From a bacterium (lineage in GTDB: Bacteria > Bacillota > Clostridia > Oscillospirales > Acutalibacteraceae): a DNA stretch of 10,172 nt. The stretch lies in NCBI GenBank assembly GCA_020627425.1, contig JAHKXX010000138.1, positions 1-10,172 of the forward strand, read 5' to 3'. The notes under the pieces were generated by a model that worked only from the letters and a program-made list of their open reading frames with translations, was not told the origin of the DNA and did not search any database. Position 1 is the stretch's first letter; every line of letters starts with the position of its first letter. This document shows positions 5,646 through 10,172 of this stretch, piece after piece. Both the position numbers and the translations under genes were made by a program.

Positions 5646-6602
5646 TTATGCCGATTGACCTATAAGACCCGGGGAAGCTCTGTCAAAACGCGTTTCGATC
5701 ACCTTGTCGCAGCTCGGCGGAGAGTAAATAAAGGAATCCATATGATCTCCCGTAAAGAAATATACAGGCTCGCGCGGACTGTACTGCATATCCATGGTAT
5801 CTATAATTATCAGCTTTATCTTCATCCTTGAGGGGATTATATTCTTTATATAAACGCTTGCCTGCATACCTGCGCACACGCCCTCCTTCATCTCGGCAAG
5901 TCCTGCAAGGTTCGGAGCAAGCTCTACAAAGGCACCGTAGTCCTCAACAGATCGGACGATACCGGCAACGGTCTCGCCTATCTCAAAGGCTGCGGCGTTT
6001 TCCTCCCAGGTACCCAGAAGCTCCTTGTGAGTAAGACTTATCCTGCCGTTTTCAATAGATCTGATAATGGCTTTTATATTCATTCCGACAGAGAAACGCT
6101 CGTCGGGGTGGTCTATTCGTGATACGGAAATAGAATCTATAGGCAGCAGCGAAACAATGCCGCAGCCTATGTCCGCAAAAGCCCCGAAGGAGTCAAGATG
6201 GGTTATGGACGCGTCTATAATATCGCCGGGAGAAAGCTTTGCGACATATTCGCGCATACACCTCTCCTGCGCCGCACGGCGCGAGAGAACGGCGATCGTC
6301 CTGCCTGCTTCGTTTTTTCTGAATTCGGTAATAATAAACGATACCGGACGGTTTACCCGTGATATTACCGCAATATCGCGCACCTTGCCCTCACGGATAC
6401 CGATGGCGCCCTCGTCACGGGGAATGATCCCCTTCATACAGCCAAGGTCAACAATAAGGTCGTGTGACGAGTTGCAGACGACGGCTCTTGCCTCAAGGAT
6501 CCTGCTGTCGTGATAAGCCTCGCTCAGCTGCATAGGCGAGGAAAGCGAGTATAGGTTTTCTGTCGTACTCAAAAGTCTGCCTTCAGGATAGTATCCTGTC
6601 AT
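5646..6602 (-). CDS. S1 RNA-binding domain protein (RpsA-like)
   Basis: The 318-residue product contains three S1-type OB folds: a degenerate one at about 34-108 (VVCNSSHDLIVDLGCMKGIIP), one at about 124-193 (GDIIDASITHLDSFGAFADI...SLTHKE), and one at about 208-267 (GETVAGIVRSVEDYGAFVEL). Repeats 2 and 3 show the classic SFGAF/DYGAF core. Such short S1 proteins in Clostridia are often labelled ribosomal protein S1 and are presumed to bind mRNA in the cytoplasm; the exact role here is unknown. About 50 C-terminal residues (268-318) lie outside S1 folds and resemble nothing I recognise. The ATG at 6602 (minus strand) has an AAAGGA site upstream with rather long spacing, and a small GAGGC-AAA-GCCTC hairpin (6627-6639) sits in the leader. 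It converges on the thi operon. Confidence 0.85.
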   Translation of the reverse strand: MTGYYPEGRLLSTTENLYSLSSPMQLSEAYHDSRILEARAVVCNSSHDLIVDLGCMKGIIPRDEGAIGIREGKVRDIAVISRVNRPVSFIITEFRKNEAGRTIAVLSRRAAQERCMREYVAKLSPGDIIDASITHLDSFGAFADIGCGIVSLLPIDSISVSRIDHPDERFSVGMNIKAIIRSIENGRISLTHKELLGTWEENAAAFEIGETVAGIVRSVEDYGAFVELAPNLAGLAEMKEGVCAGMQASVYIKNIIPSRMKIKLIIIDTMDMQYSPREPVYFFTGDHMDSFIYSPPSCDKVIETRFDRASPGLIGQSA

Positions 6603-6656
6603 TTTGCTTTCATTCCTTTCTTGATCGAGGCAAAGCCTCCTTATAGCGACAAACCC

Positions 6657-6815
6657 AGGAACTGTTCATCAATAACTTTTAAATTCTGCTTGTCTAATTT
6701 GCCCTGTACTGCGTTACACTCCCTTGAAATACGACAGTATTCCTACGGTCGTGTGCCTTGTACAGAACAAATTATCCTAAGCATAATTTTTAAAATTTAT
6801 TTCTTCACAGTTCCT
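6657..6815. ncRNA. Candidate rod-shaped structured RNA
   Basis: This 159-nt stretch is a nested palindrome. From outside in: AGGAACTG (6657-6664) pairs with CAGTTCCT (6808-6815), AATAA (6671-6675) with TTATT (6797-6801), TTTT (6677-6680) with AAAA (6792-6795), AAATT (6681-6685) with AATTT (6785-6789), GCTT (6688-6691) with AAGC (6779-6782), TAATTTG (6695-6701) with CAAATTA (6768-6774), CTGTAC (6704-6709) with GTACAG (6760-6765), ACAC (6716-6719) with GTGT (6751-6754), and apical AATAC-GACA-GTATT (6728-6741). Internal loops are small and mostly symmetric. The overall shape recalls 6S RNA, but I cannot match it to the 6S consensus. On the minus strand it would lie in the leader of the S1 gene; on the plus strand a terminator-like hairpin follows at 6911. 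Rest of the 6603-6957 gap: nothing else identified. Confidence 0.5.
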
Positions 6816-6910
6816 TAAAAATTTGCCGCGTTTATTTTTCACAACATCTATATGAAGTTTTTCCTGCGGATATTACAATATATCTGCCGACGGTGGGAGA
6901 AAATAACCAC

Positions 6911-6939
6911 AAAGGCAAGGTTCTGCCTTTATATTTTTT
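6911..6939 (+). terminator. Intrinsic terminator upstream of the 6958 gene
   Basis: AAAGGCA (6911-6917) pairs perfectly with TGCCTTT (6924-6930) around loop AGGTTC, followed by ATA and six T residues (6934-6939). No plus-strand gene precedes it within the gap, so it either ends an unrecognised plus-strand transcript starting between 6603 and 6910 or acts as an attenuator 18 bases before the next start codon. Confidence 0.65.
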
Positions 6940-6957
6940 ATTTGGTGTGAGGTTAGT

Positions 6958-7329
6958 ATGGACGAAAGAAACTCGAATATAAGGTTTTTGTCAGCAATAT
7001 CATATGTCGGGGTGCTCTTTATAATAGGGCATTTCGCCGTAGAGCGGGACAACCCCGACCTCAGATTTCACAAGTTTCAGGGAGGAGTGTTGTTCCTTTC
7101 CTTTGGCATAATGTATGTTCTGAATACAATACTGTATTTTTTGCTGTCCTTTGTGCCGCCCTTGCAGACGATCTTGTGTACACTTGTTTACCTCGGGCTG
7201 ACGGTGGCGTATGTTATTCTTATGATAATGGGTATAAACTCTGCCGTCAGATTTCAGCAAAGACTGCTGCCCTTCGTCGGCGCTTTGGCTGTGAGCCTGA
7301 GAAATAAAGCAGACGAACGCCGCAGATAA
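6958..7329 (+). CDS. Small Tic20/DUF4870-like membrane protein
   Basis: A 123-residue predicted membrane protein of unknown function. Hydrophobic segments lie at about 9-26, 43-66 and 70-93. The stretch LSAISYVGVLFIIGHF followed by ERDNPDLRFHKFQGGVLFL (29-47) resembles the Tic20/DUF4870 pattern, in which a first helix is followed by a charged segment ending in RFHxxQG. The C-terminus is basic (RNKADERRR) and probably cytoplasmic. ATG at 6958 has GTGAGG a few bases upstream. It lies 18 bases after a terminator-like hairpin, so its own promoter or read-through must drive it. The family assignment is by pattern only; I have no function to propose. Confidence 0.7.
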   Translation: MDERNSNIRFLSAISYVGVLFIIGHFAVERDNPDLRFHKFQGGVLFLSFGIMYVLNTILYFLLSFVPPLQTILCTLVYLGLTVAYVILMIMGINSAVRFQQRLLPFVGALAVSLRNKADERRR

Positions 7330-7481
7330 ATCGGGGGGAGCTATTTAGCTGCGTGTTGTTCGCGCTTTCTTTCTTGAATATCAGGTTCTGCCATATATTA
7401 CCATATTGATAATAAAAAGTTTGTCGCATAAAGGCGCGTCATTTATCGGGCAAAGCTTTTCATTCGGAGGAGGAAATAAAA

Positions 7482-8156
7482 GTGGAGAAAGATAAAAAAT
7501 CCGGAATAAATACAAACGAAGCAGCAGAAAAGACTGCTGTAGATAATGACGGTCAGCAGGGCGAAAAAAACAGGATTGCAGAAATCTTTTATATACTTAC
7601 TAAAATACTTCGCGCATTTGCTGTTGCAGGAATGATCTTATATACGCTGTTTGTGATAATCATACTTATTTTCGGAAAGACAGCCGTATATGATGCCGGC
7701 ACAAACGAGATCGCACGGGGATTTATTAATATTCACCTTGAGAGCCGTGAAGCACTTATCAATGCCGATACACTGGTACTTTCTATGGCGTCGGAGCAGC
7801 TCAGCGGAGCAGTGATAAGTGCGTTTATATGGTTTGTGTGTCAGTCTGTTCTGAAGATACTAAGACCCGGGAGAGAGGGCGGTTCCTTTACCGGAAACGC
7901 CGCCGGGCAGTTAAAAAAGCTGGGCTTTGCCGTTTTGCTGTGCGGCGTGCTGATAGAGCTTATCAAGCTGCTGTCGTCTTATCTGACATATATATCCTAT
8001 GATTTTATGAAGCTTTTTAGCACCGGAGCAGTAAACGACGTAACATTTCATCCGGAGATAAATCCAAGCTCATATATTCTTCTCGGGGCAGTTTTGCTGC
8101 TGCTTGCATATATATTTGGCTATGAAAACAGCAAGGATACCGATGAAAAACAGTAG
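7482..8156 (+). CDS. DUF2975-like four-helix membrane protein
   Basis: A 224-residue integral membrane protein of unknown function. A polar, charged N-terminus (1-40) precedes hydrophobic segments at about 43-64, 106-126, 146-167 and 195-214; the region between the first two helices is about 40 residues. The segment GGSFTGNAAGQLKKLGFAVL (133-152) before the third helix resembles the DUF2975 pattern of a PF-type turn followed by a basic amphipathic stretch; this match is tentative. The GTG start at 7482 is supported by the strong GGAGGAGG site at 7466-7473. The 152-base gap before it (7330-7481) holds no gene or clear promoter. The next gene starts 46 bases downstream in the same direction, so the two may be co-transcribed. 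Confidence 0.75.
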   Translation: MEKDKKSGINTNEAAEKTAVDNDGQQGEKNRIAEIFYILTKILRAFAVAGMILYTLFVIIILIFGKTAVYDAGTNEIARGFINIHLESREALINADTLVLSMASEQLSGAVISAFIWFVCQSVLKILRPGREGGSFTGNAAGQLKKLGFAVLLCGVLIELIKLLSSYLTYISYDFMKLFSTGAVNDVTFHPEINPSSYILLGAVLLLLAYIFGYENSKDTDEKQ

Positions 8157-8202
8157 GAAAAAGCCTCACCTGTGCTTTAAAAGGGAAAGGGAGTGAAGGT
8201 GC

Positions 8203-9843
8203 TTGAAAAAAAGCGGCAGCCTGAAAAGGATAATAACGGACTTTTTTGACAATACAGCAAATTACAGACTGTTTGCAATAGCCGTTCTGTTTTGCGACAT
8301 ACGTTACTTGCTGCCGTATGTTTTTTACTCCTTTGTCTGTGCCGTGCTGGTATGGGGAGGATATCTTACGGTAAAGAAGTTTTTTATAGGCGGCAGAGTG
8401 AAACTTATGCGTTATCGTATTCTTGTATACGCATTTCTGGCAGGAACGCTTGTGACCGCCCTGATAAATATAAAAAGTAATTTTTTTCAGAACCTTTACT
8501 ACAGCTGTGTACTCGGTGTAGTGTTTTTTTTGTTTTACGGGATACATGCCGAAAAGAGTGCCCACAGGGTCAAAAAGGAAATGACAAGGCTTTTTGACGG
8601 GCTGAATTTTGTTACAACGTTTATTATGGCGCTGGGTATGCTTTTGCTGTTTATATTCCCTGAAGGGATACGCATAGGCTCATGCGATTTTCTTATACAC
8701 GAAAACAGATTTATAGGCTTTATACCCAATGCGAATGTTGCCGCCTTTTATGCGGTAATGGCTTTTGTATCGTGCCATCTGCTGTACAGGCTAAGAAAGA
8801 ACCTCGGCACCCTCAGCGGCAGGCTTCGTGCTTATTATATAGTATGTGCACTTATAAATGCGCTTGCGGTATTTCTTACGGACTCTAACGACGCGCTGTT
8901 ATTTATGATAGTTTATTTCAGCTTTATAGCGTTTTTCAGAGTGTTTCGTGATTTTTCGCTGTCGCGTTTTTATCATTTTATATTCAGGCTTACGGCGACG
9001 TGTCTGTTTGCTGTGATAATCGCCTTTTCGCTTGTCGGAACAAGGACCGTGACCCAGAACGGGGTATCTCTGATACTTACGGCAGGGCAGTCCACGTCTG
9101 AAATATCTATGGGCATAACAGGAAGCAGAGGCGGCGTTGCGATAAAGGACGACGCAAGACTTGACGATATACCGGATACGACTGTTTCTAAAAGTCAGTC
9201 TGACAGTTCATCCACCGGCAAGTCCGACAGCAGTACAGCAAAGTCAGATAATGATACTAAAGAAAAGACAGAGCAAGAGCAGAGCAAGGAGGTAGAGTAC
9301 ACCAGCTTTAAGCACGAAAACACGAACATAGACAGCGGCAGGTTCAAGCTTTGGCGACAGGGACTGACGATACTGGAGCGCAGTCCGATATTCGGCACCG
9401 GCAAAGCGAACATCGGAACATATGGTGACCTGTACCTTGGCAAGATGAAAAGCAGCACCCTGAACGGAACACGGTTTATAGATTTTCACAACGGGCTGCT
9501 GACGATCGCGGTATGCTACGGTATAGTAGGCTTTAATATATTTGTTGTGCTTGCGATGACTGTTGCAAAGCGTATGTTCAAGACGATTTTTCGCAATCAG
9601 GGCAAAAACCGTGACACAGCGGTTCTTGTTGTACTTACTGCATTCTGTGCGGCATACACCGCATACTCTATGTTTGAGCCGACTCTGCTTGTTGACGACA
9701 CCTACAGAATATTCATTTTCTGGCTTATTATCGGTTTCGCCCTATCTCTCACCCACAAAAAATCCTACGTCCTCCGTCCCGACCGTATGACCCTCCTCGA
9801 ACGCATTACTGCCCGTCGGCAGCGTGGCGCGTGCTCGCGCTGA
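8203..9843 (+). CDS. O-antigen ligase / Wzy-type polymerase family membrane protein
   Basis: A 546-residue polytopic membrane protein with about ten or more hydrophobic segments spread over 23-58, 70-112, 133-152, 176-194, 211-247, 258-278, 430-455, 472-490 and 502-516. FIGFIPNANVAA (170-181) and, after a long outside loop, R380, FGTGKANIG (397-405) and FHNGLLTIAVCYGIVG (428-443) match the Wzy_C/O-antigen ligase pattern. The family polymerises or transfers lipid-linked glycans at the outer face of the membrane; the substrate here is unknown and no glycosyltransferases are adjacent. Residues about 325-365 form a Ser/Asp/Lys/Thr-rich low-complexity insert. TTG start at 8203 is preceded by GGGAG (8189-8193). 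From about residue 513 codon choice shifts to CTC, CCC, CGT and CGC, and the last residues plus TGA stop lie inside repeat R6. Confidence 0.85.
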   Translation: MKKSGSLKRIITDFFDNTANYRLFAIAVLFCDIRYLLPYVFYSFVCAVLVWGGYLTVKKFFIGGRVKLMRYRILVYAFLAGTLVTALINIKSNFFQNLYYSCVLGVVFFLFYGIHAEKSAHRVKKEMTRLFDGLNFVTTFIMALGMLLLFIFPEGIRIGSCDFLIHENRFIGFIPNANVAAFYAVMAFVSCHLLYRLRKNLGTLSGRLRAYYIVCALINALAVFLTDSNDALLFMIVYFSFIAFFRVFRDFSLSRFYHFIFRLTATCLFAVIIAFSLVGTRTVTQNGVSLILTAGQSTSEISMGITGSRGGVAIKDDARLDDIPDTTVSKSQSDSSSTGKSDSSTAKSDNDTKEKTEQEQSKEVEYTSFKHENTNIDSGRFKLWRQGLTILERSPIFGTGKANIGTYGDLYLGKMKSSTLNGTRFIDFHNGLLTIAVCYGIVGFNIFVVLAMTVAKRMFKTIFRNQGKNRDTAVLVVLTAFCAAYTAYSMFEPTLLVDDTYRIFIFWLIIGFALSLTHKKSYVLRPDRMTLLERITARRQRGACSR

Positions 9844-9946
9844 GCAATTCGCGCACTCGGGTTGGTTGAACCGCCTACCTTCTTGGCACGCGTACAGGTT
9901 GGGTTTATATTCGTGAGCCATCCGCGTCACGCCGCTTACGCGCCGC
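9827..9946 (+). repeat. 120-bp double-hairpin repeat, copy R6 (overlaps a gene end)
   Basis: Hairpin 1 is GCGCG-TGCT-CGCGC (9827-9840), the same variant as in R1, and is followed by TGAGCAATTCGCGCACT. Its TGA (9841-9843) is the stop codon of the O-antigen ligase-like gene. Interior blocks GGCACGCGTAC and GGGTTTATATTCGTG are present; the latter defines a subfamily with R7, whereas R1-R5 mostly carry TTATTGTCC there. The second hairpin is rearranged (GCCGCTTACGCGCCGC) and no longer forms the clean stem seen in the other copies. Confidence 0.8.
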
Positions 9947-9954
9947 TCGTGCTG

Positions 9955-10074
9955 GCGGAGTGCCTCCGCTGTCAATTCGCGCACTGTAGTTTGTATTGCC
10001 GCCTACTTTTTCGGCACGCGTACAAGTTGGATTTATATTCGTGCGCCATCCGCGTCACGGCGCTCAGGGCGCCG
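9955..10074 (+). repeat. 120-bp double-hairpin repeat, copy R7
   Basis: Tandem to R6, eight bases further on. Hairpin 1 is GCGGAG-TGC-CTCCGC (9955-9969), identical to R2; hairpin 2 is CGGCGC-TCAGG-GCGCCG (10058-10074), matching R1. Interior blocks are ATTCGCGCACTGTAG, GGCACGCGTAC, ATTTATATTCGTG and TCCGCGTCACG. An open frame running through R6 and R7 (9862-10128) is a by-product of the repeat, not a gene. Confidence 0.88.
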
Positions 10075-10080
10075 TTCTCG

Positions 10081-10164
10081 CTATTTCAGAGTGGCAGCAA
10101 GTCTGTATGCCTTTTCTACTATATGTAATCGAATAATAAAATAATAATATCTATTTCAGAGCGG
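10081..10164. repeat. Short direct repeat after R7
   Basis: CTATTTCAGAGTGG (10081-10094) recurs as CTATTTCAGAGCGG (10151-10164), 70 bases apart. The first lies directly after R7, where R1 has a related sequence in element orientation (CTATTTAGGAGTGG, the complement of positions 20-33). The repeat family may therefore extend past hairpin 2, or another partial copy begins at the window edge. Confidence 0.5.
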
Positions 10165-10172
10165 AGCCGTAA

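Noticed and set aside
9862..10128. 88-codon open frame through R6 and R7
   Set aside because: Same repeat-derived peptide pattern as the 2724-3017 frame, with no ribosome binding site.

Overview
The window looks like a chromosomal segment of an anaerobic low-to-mid-GC Firmicute, most likely a Ruminococcus-type member of the Oscillospiraceae. This is inferred from gene content (RNase Y, oxygen-sensitive radical-SAM ThiH rather than ThiO), strong AGGAGG-type ribosome binding sites, heavy use of ATA and AGA codons, and dense intergenic repeats. No tRNA, rRNA, CRISPR array, transposase or phage gene is visible.

Layout. Positions 1-688 hold a repeat copy, a promoter and a roughly 480-nt non-coding leader with a strong extended hairpin. 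RNase Y (rny, 689-2257) follows. Between rny and thiG (2258-3121) lie four copies of a 120-bp repeat, two in each orientation, plus two near-identical intrinsic terminators; the last copy ends four bases before the -35 box of a consensus promoter. That promoter drives thiG-thiH-tenI (3122-5621), a tight operon making the thiazole half of thiamin. A convergent gene for a three-repeat S1 RNA-binding protein occupies 5646-6602 on the minus strand. The next gap (6603-6957) contains a 159-nt nested palindrome that would fold as a long rod-shaped RNA, and a terminator-like hairpin. Three plus-strand membrane-protein genes follow: a small Tic20/DUF4870-like protein, a DUF2975-like protein, and a 546-residue O-antigen ligase/Wzy-type polymerase. 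The window closes with two more tandem repeat copies.

Most notable is the repeat family: seven copies, five of them exactly 120 bp between the outer edges of two terminal hairpins. The stem sequences differ between copies but change in compensating pairs, while the interior keeps shared blocks. It resembles a REP/BIME or palindrome-associated mobile element, or a structured-RNA family, and I do not recognise it as a named one. Two copies abut promoters, one starts on the base after the rny stop codon, and one supplies the stop codon and last residues of the O-antigen ligase-like gene. The second candidate for something undescribed is the rod-shaped RNA at 6657-6815.
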